Shown here piece by piece: positions 23,475 to 32,984 of a stretch of DNA of 64,000 nt (position 1 is its first letter; each line of letters begins with the position of its first letter). Below the pieces are notes generated by a model. That model was not told the DNA's origin and made no database searches. It saw nothing but the letters and a program-made list of their open reading frames with translations. This DNA is from Bacillota bacterium (GTDB lineage: Bacteria > Bacillota > Bacilli > Alicyclobacillales > SLC66). A program made the translations under genes and the position numbers. The DNA lies in contig JAKACX010000004.1 of assembly GCA_021821055.1 (NCBI GenBank), forward strand, positions 21,019 to 85,018, written 5' to 3'.

Positions 23475-25139
23475 ATGGGCGAACAAACAGGGCAGGGAGA
23501 GCGGGTCCGGCTGGTCGTGAAAGGCATGACGTGCACAAGTTGCGAGGAGCACGTGGCGACCGCGCTCCAGGGAGTGGGCGCGCAGGATGTGGTGGTTCAT
23601 TTTCGCCGCGACGAGGCGACGTTTGACTTGTCCGACGCGGGTCTGCTGGCATTGGCAAAAAGGGCGGTGCAAGACGCCGGGTACCGTCCCGGAGACGCGG
23701 TGTTCGTCGCGCGGGGGACGCCGCTTCAGGGCGCGCAGGGCGGCCACGACTTCGATCTGCTCATCATCGGTTCGGGCGGCGCGGCGTTCTCGGCGGCCAT
23801 TCAGGCTGTGTCCCACGGGGCAAGGGTCGGCATGGTGGAGCGCGGCACGATCGGCGGCACGTGCGTCAACGTCGGCTGCGTCCCGTCGAAGAACATGCTG
23901 CGCGCGGCCGAGATCAATCACCTGGCAAAGGACCACCCATTTCGCGGGCTGGCCACGTCCGCCGGGCCTGTGGACCTGAAGCAACTGGTCGAACAGAAGG
24001 ATGAACTGGTCGGTGAGCTGCGCCAGCACAAATACATTGACCTGATCGCGGAGTACGGCCTGGAGCTTGTCCGCGGGGAGGCGCGGTTTGTCGATCCCGG
24101 AGCGGTGGAAGTGGACGGAAGGCGCATCACGGCGGGCAAGTTTCTCATTGCCACAGGTGCTTCGGCGGCCGTTCCCGCTGTTGCGGGGTTGCAGGATGTG
24201 GACTACCTTGACAGCACGGCAGCGCTTGAACTCAAGGAACTACCTGAGCGCCTCGCGGTGATCGGATCGGGGTACATCGGCCTGGAACTGGGTCAACTGT
24301 TTCACCAACTGGGCTCTCGCGTGACGCTCATGCAGCGCAGCGCGCGCCTGCTGCAGGCGTATGAACCGGAGGTGTCGGACGCGCTCGCGGCGGCGCTTCG
24401 GGAGCAGGGCATGGAGATCCTCACCGGTGTGACGTACGACGGTGTCGAGCAGGACGGGCGGATCAAGCGGGTGCGCATCACGGTGGACGGCGAACCGCGC
24501 GTGATCGAGGTGGACGCCCTGCTGGTGGCGGCGGGACGGACGGCAAACACGTTGGGGCTCAATCTCGATGCGGCGGGCGTCGCTGTCGGCGACCGCGGCG
24601 AGGTGGTCGTGGACGAGTATCTGCAGACGTCGAATCCGCGCGTGTATGCGGCGGGCGACGTGACAATGGGGCCGCAGTTCGTTTACGTGGCGGCGCACGA
24701 GGGCGCGGTGGTCGCCGAGAACGCGGTGGGCGGAGGCCGCAGGCGGGTCGATCTGACGGCTGTCCCGCAGGTCACCTTCACGCGTCCCGCGGTGGCCACG
24801 GTCGGACTGACCGAGGCGCAGGCCGAGCGCGCGGGGCTGGAGGTGATTTCGTCGGTGTTGCCGCTGGCGGCCGTACCGCGGGCATTGGCGAACCGGGAGA
24901 CCACTGGGGTGTTCAAGCTCGTTGCCGACGCCGGAACGCGCAGGCTGCTCGGCGCTCACATCGTGGCGGAAAACGCCGGGGACGTCATCTACGCCGCGGT
25001 CCTCGCGGTCAAGTTTGGCCTGACCGTCGAGGACCTGCGCTCGACCCTCGCGCCGTATCTCACCATGGCGGAGGGCCTCAAGCTGGCGGCGCTGACGTTT
25101 GACAAGGATGTGGCAAAGCTGTCCTGTTGCGCAGGCTGA
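23475..25139 (+). CDS. merA: Mercuric reductase
   Basis: The 554-residue protein has an N-terminal HMA domain (Cys20/Cys23 in GMTCTSCE), a FAD-binding domain ([17 protein letters not shown]), the redox pair Cys130/Cys135 in [13 protein letters not shown], an NADPH domain ([20 protein letters not shown]) and '[21 protein letters not shown]'. The C-terminal SCCAG supplies the Cys551/Cys552 pair unique to MerA. It reduces Hg(II) to volatile Hg(0) with NADPH in the cytoplasm. Start ATG 23475 has GGGGTG seven nt upstream; an ATG five codons earlier (MGCCAMGEQ) lacks a ribosome site. It ends the operon, 15 bp from a convergent gene. Confidence 0.95.
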   Translation: MGEQTGQGERVRLVVKGMTCTSCEEHVATALQGVGAQDVVVHFRRDEATFDLSDAGLLALAKRAVQDAGYRPGDAVFVARGTPLQGAQGGHDFDLLIIGSGGAAFSAAIQAVSHGARVGMVERGTIGGTCVNVGCVPSKNMLRAAEINHLAKDHPFRGLATSAGPVDLKQLVEQKDELVGELRQHKYIDLIAEYGLELVRGEARFVDPGAVEVDGRRITAGKFLIATGASAAVPAVAGLQDVDYLDSTAALELKELPERLAVIGSGYIGLELGQLFHQLGSRVTLMQRSARLLQAYEPEVSDALAAALREQGMEILTGVTYDGVEQDGRIKRVRITVDGEPRVIEVDALLVAAGRTANTLGLNLDAAGVAVGDRGEVVVDEYLQTSNPRVYAAGDVTMGPQFVYVAAHEGAVVAENAVGGGRRRVDLTAVPQVTFTRPAVATVGLTEAQAERAGLEVISSVLPLAAVPRALANRETTGVFKLVADAGTRRLLGAHIVAENAGDVIYAAVLAVKFGLTVEDLRSTLAPYLTMAEGLKLAALTFDKDVAKLSCCAG

Positions 25140-25154
25140 AAGGTGCGAGGGGAG

Positions 25155-26141
<987 letters not shown>

Positions 26142-26252
26142 GGTTCAAGGCCTCCGTTTCGTTTGTTCACTGTGTCGGCGCCGAAGCGGCGACGCCGATG
26201 GCGGCTGCGGTCCAGCGCACGAGGCGGACGCGGGAGGCTTGCGGCCGGCGCT

Positions 26253-26708
26253 TCATTTGCTGACGTTCAGGGTTACGGGCCGGTCGGAGCGGTCACGCAC
26301 GCGTTTGACCGCGGTCCCGGTCGCCGTGACTTCCATGATGTCCTCCGACCGATGGATGATCTCGACCTGGACGTTCACGACCGCGTCGGCGTGCAGCGCG
26401 TCGGCCTCCGCCTTCATCCGCTGCAGGGACAGTTCGCGCGCGGAGTACATCAACTGCGTGAGGTGTCCCAGTTCGCCGCGCTGCAAGCCCTTGAACGCCG
26501 TGGCGAATCCCCCGGTGATGCCCATGCTCATGACGCTGTTGCCCAATACAAAGCCAACGGGGTCGTACCCCGCGTCGGTCACGAGCCAAAAATCGAGCGC
26601 GCTCAGATTGCTGGTCGCCGCGCCCCCGTTGTGCGGTCCCTCTTTCAACTCGCGCGCAATGTCTTCCATCGATGTGATGGTGTTCGAATTTCCTAACCCA
26701 AATGGCAT
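26253..26708 (-). CDS. YbjQ-like (putative heavy-metal-binding) protein, single domain
   Basis: The 151-residue product starts MPFGLGNSNTITSMEDIARE and has the YbjQ-type core: LVTDAGYDPVGFVLGNSVMSMG, then 'SARELSLQRMKAEADALHADAVVNVQVEI' and 'EVTATGTAVKRV'. This is the same domain found doubled in the proteins at 46239-47222 and 47267-48085. GGGAG lies 7 nt before the ATG. A 13-bp inverted repeat sits 33-64 nt upstream in its leader. Function of the family is not established; lipid or metal binding has been proposed from oligomeric structures. Confidence 0.75.
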   Translation of the reverse strand: MPFGLGNSNTITSMEDIARELKEGPHNGGAATSNLSALDFWLVTDAGYDPVGFVLGNSVMSMGITGGFATAFKGLQRGELGHLTQLMYSARELSLQRMKAEADALHADAVVNVQVEIIHRSEDIMEVTATGTAVKRVRDRSDRPVTLNVSK

Positions 26709-27149
26709 GTGCTCTCCCGCTTTCCGGATCGTAGGGTGGTGTACCCGTCCGGAAAGGAGTCCGGACGGGTACAGTATACTCTTGATCGGCAGGACGTGCA
26801 CCGTATACCGTGGCCGTTTTGTTGTCACCAGAACTGTCGAGGTTGATGGACTGACGAAACACCAGCTTATGGAGAAATCGCAACAGCAATCTATCTTGAT
26901 GCATGAGTCTGCCGTCTTGTTTGTCAGCAGCTATGCGAACCACCTCTACGGGGCCGAAGTGGGTCTGGACACCAGCCGCTGGTCAATCGGAATGAACGAG
27001 CACTACAAGACCAATCCATAGTTTTTGCCTGGCTGGATCGAATTGTTATTTGTGGTTATCCCGTCAGTTCAGCCTCTTTCTTCTTCAAATCGAGACATGT
27101 CGTGCGGCACGTCCGTTCGGCTTTCGCAGCAAAGCTTCTGTAGCTGCGA
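26709..27149. other. Intergenic region with inverted repeat
   Basis: The right part of this 441-bp stretch (26830-27149) is AT-richer than the genes to its left and holds no convincing gene. The left part contains the 13-bp inverted repeat at 26741-26772. Confidence 0.6.
26741..26772 (-). promoter_or_regulatory. Perfect 13-bp inverted repeat in the YbjQ gene leader
   Basis: GTACCCGTCCGGA, a 6-nt loop and TCCGGACGGGTAC form a perfect palindromic stem 33-64 nt upstream of the start at 26708. No U-tract follows, so an operator or mRNA-stabilising hairpin is likelier than a terminator. The loop AAGGAG (plus strand) reads CTCCTT in the transcript, so it could pair with the ribosome site. Confidence 0.6.
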
Positions 27150-28316
27150 TCAGGATTTCTTCGTCAATGATCGCGCTGCATACATCACACCGTGCTTCGT
27201 CACAAGCACCTCGTCGAAAACGGTGTACGACGTTGATGCATGGAGGGATTGAAGTGAGTACCGCATGAACAATCGATTGTTCCCCGGTGACAGATACTTC
27301 TCCAAATCAACTGATTTCACGTAATTTCTAGTGGTGTTGCCGGTGTTTTGCTGGATTGGTTCACCAAAGGTTTGAAACTGACGGCTAACCATGGTTACAG
27401 ACGCATAAGAACCATATTCTAGAAATTGAGCTGGGTTTAATCTTATTTCCCGAGGTGCTTGGCTGTCACTGTTTATGATGAAGATGTCGAAAGAGAGCAG
27501 TTTCTGGTTGGAATGGAGGATGTCAAGGTGTACAGTAACCGGCGCCTTTGCAGAGAACCGCGCTGCAAACACGGCATGGTTGTGCAAGTTCGCTTCGACT
27601 CCACCCATCATTGCCAGGGCGGTTAGCACTATCAACATCGCAAACCATCCGAGGTGAAAGTGATCCGCCGATTTTGCTCTCACCCGTGATACATACACTT
27701 GGCAACGATCGCCCAGTCCCATGGAAGTCAGTCGTTCGCGATCATCCCGGAAAAAGGATCGAAGGTCCACCCCCAATAGCACGACTGGACCCACTATGAA
27801 TATCACCAATAGTCCTAATCCTGACCAAAAAGAAAGACTTCGGACAGGCGAATACAATTGACCCCAAGCAATCCATAGGATAGTCGCAATTAAAGCTGTA
27901 TACCCTATCGTTTTCGTAACCACGAACAGCCCTCGATATGCTTTGTCCGCTGCCTTGTGAGACATTTTACGGTGTTCTTCTCGACCGCTGTAGTCCATTA
28001 ATGTAGCTGCCTCTCTGTATATGTAAAGCAAGATGGCGAACAGAATCAGTATTTCCCCAGCGAAAAAGATCGCCAATATAATCTGGGTAACCGATATCAT
28101 CGGTCCTCCAATGTTCACCGTATCGAACGACGAGACCAGCATCTGTGCAGCAAGAAATCTCAAACCCCAAAGCGCCCCGATGGTGATTGCTGCGAATGAC
28201 AGGCTTTGAAACCGGAAGTTCGACACTTGCTCGTCTTTGCCAATCAAACCACAACGCCCGCCTTTCGAATGGACCAAAGTACAGATTTGATCGTTTACGT
28301 TGGAGGTTAATTGCAA
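27150..28316 (-). CDS. Hypothetical membrane protein in an AT-rich island
   Basis: The product (up to 388 residues from TTG 28316) has four hydrophobic helices (about 40-65, 75-100, 130-155 and 160-185), with another near 225-245, and a C-terminal domain of about 140 residues predicted extracytoplasmic. It contains a DHFHLGWFAMLIVLTALAMMGGV helix followed by beta-rich sequence ending in LTKKS. I do not recognise a family. Codon use is AT-richer than flanking genes, which suggests transfer. The start is uncertain because no strong ribosome site precedes the TTG; internal GTG/TTG codons are possible. Confidence 0.6.
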   Translation of the reverse strand: MQLTSNVNDQICTLVHSKGGRCGLIGKDEQVSNFRFQSLSFAAITIGALWGLRFLAAQMLVSSFDTVNIGGPMISVTQIILAIFFAGEILILFAILLYIYREAATLMDYSGREEHRKMSHKAADKAYRGLFVVTKTIGYTALIATILWIAWGQLYSPVRSLSFWSGLGLLVIFIVGPVVLLGVDLRSFFRDDRERLTSMGLGDRCQVYVSRVRAKSADHFHLGWFAMLIVLTALAMMGGVEANLHNHAVFAARFSAKAPVTVHLDILHSNQKLLSFDIFIINSDSQAPREIRLNPAQFLEYGSYASVTMVSRQFQTFGEPIQQNTGNTTRNYVKSVDLEKYLSPGNNRLFMRYSLQSLHASTSYTVFDEVLVTKHGVMYAARSLTKKS

Positions 28317-28468
28317 CTAGACATCAATCCGACGGGTTCTTATGGGCGAAATCAAACGCTGCGAGGATCTCCCCACAACCACTCCGGCAACTCAAACCGC
28401 ACCCACGCCCGAGTCAACCACAGCCATCCACGAATCTGCGAATAGGATTAAATAACCAGTACTAGCAG

Positions 28469-29374
28469 TTACAAGGTCCGTTTGACCAGCGCCAAGAAAT
28501 CGCCCATACGGTCCAACTGGCGCATGGCGAAATCCAGGTCTCCATGACCATCGAGCGCCAGTGCCAAATTGGTCGTCGTCGACATGACGGCGCGCGCTGT
28601 CAGCGCGTCCGCAAAGGCGGAACGATCCGATTCTACCATGGGATGGTTCAGTACGTGTCGCACCAGTGGATGCCGCAAACCATCGAGCAGGGCCGAGTTT
28701 CCGATGAACGAAGCAAGATCCCAAAACCGGGGCATCAAAGAGACATCCTCGAAATCGATCCAGCGCCATCCCTCGGGCCCCGGCAGCAGGTTGCGGAGAT
28801 GCGCGTCCCCGTGCGCGGGCAGGAGTGAGGAACAATCCAACATTCGCATACGCTCGTCGACTCTCTCGAAGGCCATCAATAAATCCGCGATTCGGACATC
28901 GGGCGTGGCCCGCACCCGCAGTTTCCCCGCGGCCTCGGCAGCCGTTCGCCATACGCCGAGTACGGGAAGCGGTTCCGGAAAATGCGCCATGGCCGCGGCG
29001 AGAGAGTCCACCAGGTCAAACGCATGACCCGGGTCAAGCGGCGGTTGCGAAACCTTGGGCAAGAACTGCCACCACGTCATCCATGTGCCGCCCACTCTGT
29101 GCGGACCGGCATAGGCTCCGGCAGCCGGCAGAACAACCGGCGCGCCCCTGCGGGCGAGATGCTGGGCCACTCGAACCTCGCGGTCCAGAATCTCCCACCG
29201 CGCGTACGCGTCATCCCCCGCAACGAGTTTGGCAACCCGGGCGACGATCGGGTGAGGAGCCAAATGGACGATCAAGTTCCCGGCATCGCCCAGAATCACG
29301 GGAGAGATTCCGTCGACGCCCAATTCTTTGGCGACAAGCAGGACTTCTGCTACACTTTCGTGTTGATCGCTCAT
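28469..29374 (-). CDS. Aminoglycoside-phosphotransferase-like kinase
   Basis: The 301-residue product has the APH-fold catalytic signatures LPAHGDAHLRNLL (HGDxxxxN loop) and WRWIDFEDV (DFG-like metal-binding Asp), an N-lobe with 'DAGNLIVHLAPHPIVARVAK' (the Lys follows Arg-Val-Ala) and a typical C-terminal helical bundle. Such proteins phosphorylate small molecules, often antibiotics or sugars; the substrate is unknown. ATG 29374 has GGGAG six nt upstream. It stands alone between the AT-rich island and a gene-poor gap. Confidence 0.8.
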   Translation of the reverse strand: MSDQHESVAEVLLVAKELGVDGISPVILGDAGNLIVHLAPHPIVARVAKLVAGDDAYARWEILDREVRVAQHLARRGAPVVLPAAGAYAGPHRVGGTWMTWWQFLPKVSQPPLDPGHAFDLVDSLAAAMAHFPEPLPVLGVWRTAAEAAGKLRVRATPDVRIADLLMAFERVDERMRMLDCSSLLPAHGDAHLRNLLPGPEGWRWIDFEDVSLMPRFWDLASFIGNSALLDGLRHPLVRHVLNHPMVESDRSAFADALTARAVMSTTTNLALALDGHGDLDFAMRQLDRMGDFLALVKRTL

Positions 29375-29667
29375 GATTCACTCCCGAAGATAGCGTGGAT
29401 TGGCTGCGGCATAGACCCTGACGGGCCCGTCCACAGGGGGTCCTCGGTCTCCCGCTCCATGCGAGTAGCAAGTTTCTGCATTGCTCGTTCTGAAGCGCTG
29501 TTCCCAATCCGGAAAACACAAGGATCTCACTGAAACCGCAGCAATCAAATCCGAAACGCAAGGCCCGCTGCGCCGACAAACATGGTGACAAACAAGCGGT
29601 GGGATAACAATGCGGTGGAGGAGGGCATGATCGCATTACCTGTACACATCGCCGCTTGAGGACGATC
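29375..29667. other. Gene-poor gap
   Basis: No convincing gene lies in these 293 bp. Reading leftward from the antitoxin-like stop, where a toxin partner would be expected, reading frames are short and unlike RelE, ParE or PIN proteins. Confidence 0.5.
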
Positions 29668-29907
29668 TCAAAGTCCGAGCTCACGTTTGACGTCCTCCAG
29701 CGATATATATTCGTCCGGAGCCAGCAACTGTCGTTTTTCTTCTTCCGAGAGAGGCTCATCATCGGCGTCCAAGGCGGCTAGCTTTTCCAATATAGTCCCT
29801 TCCATTCGCCGACGATGCAGCAGATATTCGGCAAAGTCGGCTACCGCCCGCTGATCCTCCGCGCTGAGGCGTCGGATCACTTCCACAATGGGGGCTCTTT
29901 TAGCCAT
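29668..29907 (-). CDS. Orphan antitoxin-like protein, 79 aa
   Basis: The 79-residue product begins MAKRAPIVEVIRRLSAEDQRA, has the helical 'VADFAEYLLHRRR' segment and ends 'DDEPLSEEEKRQLLAPDEYISLEDVKRELGL', the arrangement of DUF2281/prevent-host-death-like antitoxins that pair with RelE/ParE toxins. GGGAG lies 8 nt upstream of ATG 29907. It overlaps the end of the broken permease by 8 nt, and no toxin gene follows. The toxin may have been lost or the protein may have another regulatory role. Confidence 0.7.
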   Translation of the reverse strand: MAKRAPIVEVIRRLSAEDQRAVADFAEYLLHRRRMEGTILEKLAALDADDEPLSEEEKRQLLAPDEYISLEDVKRELGL

Positions 29908-30636
29908 TATCCCCACTCCCGTCTGTTCCTTTCGCCTCATTATATCCCTGGCACACCACGAAGGAAGCCGCTTCGAACCGCCATACGGCTATGGTCGTCG
30001 CCAGCACGCCAATGCCAGCCGTTATGCCGAGCGCCACAGCGCCGCTGTAATTCGCCTTCAGGTGGTAGGCAAGCACGGAAAAGGACTGCATGGCGTGTGT
30101 GGCGGGGAAAATGCGCCCCAGCCACAGGAGCGGTCTGGGCAGCAGGGATGCGGGAAACATGATGCCGGAAAGCAACAGGGACGGCAGAAACACCGCCTGC
30201 GACAGCATGGTCGCCATGGACTGGCTGCGCGCCGTTACGCCGATGAGCAATCCAATCGCGATGCTGGCAAATATATAGATGAGCAGAATGATGAAGTATC
30301 CAGTATAATCCCTCGGCGCGCCCGCGCCAAAAAACAACGGCGCTGTCACGAAGATCATGACCGACATGGGCACGCCACTTACCCGGTAGGCGCGCAGCAC
30401 GCCGGATTCCCTCATCTTGACCAGCGGTATGGGCGATCCCAACACGGCGCCCACGGTCACGGCGAATATGTTCATGGATGCCGCAAGGTCTCTCTTGCCG
30501 CGGGATTTATGGATGAGAACACCGCCCCCATCACCACGAAGAAAGTGAGCGGCACGGCGTAAAAAGTCAGCAGTGTTCCTCTTTCGCGCGCATCCATCCT
30601 GAACTGCACCCAGAGATGCTGCAGAAAAGCATTCAT
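29900..30636 (-). pseudogene. ABC-2 type permease, frameshifted
   Basis: Translation from ATG 30636 (GGAGGGG upstream) gives MNAFLQHLWVQFRMDARERG and a first helix up to 'INPAARETL', then hits a stop at CCATGA. The adjacent frame carries straight on from 'LAASMNIFAVTVGAVLGSPIPLV' to a normal C-terminus (SLLLSGIMFPASLLPRPLLWLGRIFP...). One missing base near 30495 explains the break. The restored protein would be an about 245-residue ABC-2 permease with six helices, an exporter component. It overlaps the ATPase remnant by 4 nt. Confidence 0.8.
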
Positions 30637-30800
30637 TTGTGTTCCCCTCCTTCCACCAACTCAAGAAACCTTGCTTCCAGCGATGGCCTCTCCACGCGCA
30701 AATCCTCCACCGTATCGCCGGCCGCCTTGCGGACGCCTTCCAAACACTCCAGTGTGGTTGTTTTGCCCGCTCCATTCGGCCCCAAAAGCCCAATTATCAT
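30633..30800 (-). pseudogene. ABC transporter ATPase remnant with large internal deletion
   Basis: The 55-codon frame joins a Walker A region (MIIGLLGPNGAGKTTTLECL) directly to a C-terminal tail (VERPSLEARFLELVEGG) with no Q-loop, ABC signature, Walker B or H-loop. Roughly 200 residues appear to have been removed in frame, and about 30 residues before Walker A are missing too. It overlaps the permease start (ATGA), so this is the residue of an ABC exporter operon. Confidence 0.85.
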
Positions 30801-30940
30801 GGCATTTCCTTAGAGACGATGCGAGGCGGGGGAAGTTACACGTATGACGGGTTTGATCCAAGGACTTTACTGGTATAGTGGATGAGTCTCAGTCTTGACA
30901 CCAGCGAAGCCCCACTGCTACCGCATTTCTTCACTGGCGC

Positions 30941-31183
30941 ATGGTGCGAATGCACTATGCCGGCAAGAGCCAAAATCTTAGGGGGATATTGATCTTCACG
31001 GCCCTACTCAGTTCGTTCATTCTAGTTCTCTCCATTTTGGTGTTCCAAATCGGTCTTGTCTCGGGCAAGATCAAAGGCAACAGCGCGCTCTTGGCCGCCA
31101 TCCTGGTGGCGTTCATGAGCAGTATATGCCTGTTTGCCTTTGTCGGAGTAATGATGGCGGGCATTGGAAGCACCCATCCCTAA
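30941..31183 (+). CDS. Small two-helix membrane protein, 80 aa (uncertain)
   Basis: The frame encodes two hydrophobic helices (ILIFTALLSSFILVLSILVF and ALLAAILVAFMSSICLFAFV) joined by a short basic loop. Start is ATG 30941 or 30950; neither has a clear ribosome site. The membrane pattern makes chance unlikely, but a truncated or non-functional gene is possible given the decaying neighbours. Confidence 0.45.
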   Translation: MVRMHYAGKSQNLRGILIFTALLSSFILVLSILVFQIGLVSGKIKGNSALLAAILVAFMSSICLFAFVGVMMAGIGSTHP

Positions 31184-31250
31184 ATGCGGAGGAACATCTG
31201 CATATCCGGGACCGAACCTCAGAAACAGTTCGTACTTTTGTCTGCCGCCA

Positions 31251-31279
31251 TTGACAGAGGCGCGCTGGCGTGCTATAGT
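31251..31279 (+). promoter_or_regulatory. Sigma-A promoter of the T-box leader
   Basis: TTGACA (31251-31256), a 17-nt spacer and TATAGT (31274-31279) form a near-consensus promoter. Transcription should begin near 31286, just ahead of the T-box. Confidence 0.88.
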
Positions 31280-31286
31280 GGCGGAA

Positions 31287-31530
31287 ATTTCAGTCCTGAT
31301 CGGCTTGGATGGAGAGAGTAGGCCCGCGGCTACGGCACAGAGATCCGGTGATGGGTGCGAACCGGACCGTGAGCGGCGCTGAAGTACACTCCGGAGCCAC
31401 CCGAGTGAAGCGGAGTAGTTCGGGTCGGTGCGTGAAGAGCGCGCCGTTATCTCAATCAAGGTGGAGAGCAGGCTTCTCCATTAGGGTGGTACCGCGAGCA
31501 GATCTCGTCCCTAGAGGGGCGGGCTTTTTT
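31287..31530 (+). ncRNA. T-box leader riboswitch
   Basis: The leader has the T-box parts in order: a GA-rich start of stem I (GGAGAGAGTAGG), the AG-bulge/distal loop region (CAGAGATCCGG...GTGCGAACCGG), a specifier region GCTGAAGTACACTCC, and the T-box itself AGGGTGGTACCGCG (31483-31496), ending with the terminator. By the usual GAA-NNN-CAC/ACC layout the specifier reads GUA (Val); UAC (Tyr) one base over is the alternative. The T-box UGGU bulge would pair with a tRNA with discriminator A, which fits either. It controls the aldolase gene at 31607. Confidence 0.92.
31504..31530 (+). terminator. T-box regulated terminator
   Basis: CTCGTCCC (31504-31511) pairs with GGGGCGGG (31516-31523) around UAGA, followed by CTTTTTT. 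Part of the left arm also belongs to the antiterminator (ATCTCGTCCCTA), so the two folds are exclusive. Confidence 0.9.
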
Positions 31531-31606
31531 GCGTTTCGGGGCGGGCTTGCGGCGGCGATGGGCCGGACGCGTCCGGGTCCGCGGATTTTCCGGGGAGGTT
31601 GCCAAT

Positions 31607-32566
31607 GTGAAGAAGAATGGGCATGCGAAGGTGCTGGATTGCACGATCCGCGACGGCGGTCTTGTGAACGGGTGGGATTTCAGCGAGGAATTCGTCGGCG
31701 CCGTCTACCGCAGCCTGAGTGCGGCGGGTGTCGACTATATGGAAATTGGCTACAAGAACTCTCCGGAACTGATTCACGTGCCGAATGCCGGACCGTGGGC
31801 GTTTCTGGATGAGGATCTGCTGCGCCGCACGATTGGCGAGAAGACGCAGACGAAGCTGTCGGCTTTGGTCGATATCGGGAGAGTCGACGAGAACGCCATC
31901 GCGCCGCGCGCGGACAGCTATATCGACCTGATCCGCGTGGCGTGCTACATCAAGGATGTGGACAAGGCGATCGAGCTGGCGACCAAGTTCAACCGGATGG
32001 GGTACGAGACGAGCGTGAACATCATGGCGGTCTCGCACGCCAGGGAGAACGACCTGAACGAGGCGCTGGAACGCCTGAACGAGAGCGCGGTCGACCTGGT
32101 CTACATCGTGGATTCGTACGGCAGCCTGGTGGGCAAGGACATCGAGTATCTGGCGGCCAAGTTCGAAAAGTTCGCGCCTGACAAGACGCTCGGGATCCAC
32201 ACGCACAACAACCTGCAGATGGCGTTTGCGAACACGCTGCTGGCCTGCGACCACGGGGTGACGTTCGTTGACACGTCGATCTACGGCATGGGACGCGCTG
32301 CGGGGAACTGTCCGACGGAACTGTTCATCGGCTATTCGAACGATCCGCGCCACGACGTGAGGCCCTTGCTTGACGTCTTGGAGCGTCAGTTCATCCCGCT
32401 GCGCGAACGGGTCGAATGGGGGTACACGATTCCGTACGCGATTACGGGCCTGCTCGACGAGCACCCGCGGACAGCCATGGCGCTGCGAAGCAGCCCCGAC
32501 AAGGACAAGTACGCGGAATACTTCGAGAAGCTGACGACGGTCGAGACGCACACGTCTCACCTGTAA
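31607..32566 (+). CDS. DRE-TIM aldolase/HMGL-like domain protein
   Basis: The 319-residue product shows the HMG-CoA lyase/isopropylmalate synthase-like barrel: VLDCTIRDGGLVNGWDFS (DRE-like metal site), 'VDYMEIGYKN', 'VYIVDSYGSLVG' and the metal-binding 'LGIHTHNNLQMAFANTL' (HxH), then 'FVDTSIYGMGRAAGNCPTE'. No regulatory leucine-binding domain is present. GTG 31607 has GGGGAGG eight nt upstream. Relatives include 4-hydroxy-2-oxovalerate aldolases and uncharacterised aldolase-domain proteins. T-box control ties it to amino acid supply, perhaps valine or tyrosine metabolism. Confidence 0.85.
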   Translation: MKKNGHAKVLDCTIRDGGLVNGWDFSEEFVGAVYRSLSAAGVDYMEIGYKNSPELIHVPNAGPWAFLDEDLLRRTIGEKTQTKLSALVDIGRVDENAIAPRADSYIDLIRVACYIKDVDKAIELATKFNRMGYETSVNIMAVSHARENDLNEALERLNESAVDLVYIVDSYGSLVGKDIEYLAAKFEKFAPDKTLGIHTHNNLQMAFANTLLACDHGVTFVDTSIYGMGRAAGNCPTELFIGYSNDPRHDVRPLLDVLERQFIPLRERVEWGYTIPYAITGLLDEHPRTAMALRSSPDKDKYAEYFEKLTTVETHTSHL

Positions 32567-32653
32567 GCCCGCCCGTGCAGCGGCGGCGACGGCGTGGGAA
32601 GCGTCCGTGAGGCGGGCCTGCGCAACGGCGCGCCGCAAAAGGCAGGCAGAAGT

Positions 32654-32693
32654 CGCCGGGGCCGGAACGCATCACACGTCCACGGCCCCGGCG
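32654..32693. terminator. GC-rich hairpin between convergent genes
   Basis: CGCCGGGGCCG (32654-32664) and CGGCCCCGGCG (32683-32693) form a perfect 11-bp stem between the aldolase and the convergent DUF1540 gene. There is no U-tract, so termination strength is uncertain. Confidence 0.55.
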
Positions 32694-32716
32694 GCTGTCC
32701 AAGGTTCGAAACGGCC

Positions 32717-32896
32717 TCAGGACTGCCCCGAGGCGTGCTGCGGCGAACCCTTGTAGGAGAAGGTGTCACAGCGGGTGCCGCGGGAAGTGCCCACGGTGTC
32801 ATTGCCGTCCACCTTGATGAGAATGGATTCCGCCGAACAGTGCAAGGATTTATTGTACACACACTCTTCGACGGTGCAACGGACTGCCCCAAGCAT
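32717..32896 (-). CDS. DUF1540 protein
   Basis: The 59-residue product has the DUF1540 Cys pattern: VRCTVEECVYNKSLHCSAESI, then 'TRCDTF' (four conserved Cys, CxVxxCxYNxxxxCxAxxI...CxTF). Such small proteins are widespread in Bacillota and probably bind a metal ion. ATG 32896 has AGGAGG eight nt upstream, which rules out the GTG three codons earlier. It is probably transcribed separately from the FTR1 gene that starts about 930 nt away. Confidence 0.85.
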   Translation of the reverse strand: MLGAVRCTVEECVYNKSLHCSAESILIKVDGNDTVGTSRGTRCDTFSYKGSPQHASGQS

Positions 32897-32984
32897 AACG
32901 ACCACCTCCTGCTCAGTATCATGCCCGTGTCCCGCTCCGCCGTATGCGCCGCCGGCGGGCCCGGGAAGCCGGCGTCCCCGTTCG

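Noticed and set aside
29577..29667. Toxin gene paired with the antitoxin-like gene
   Set aside because: Frames after the antitoxin stop are too short or lack RelE/ParE/PIN features.
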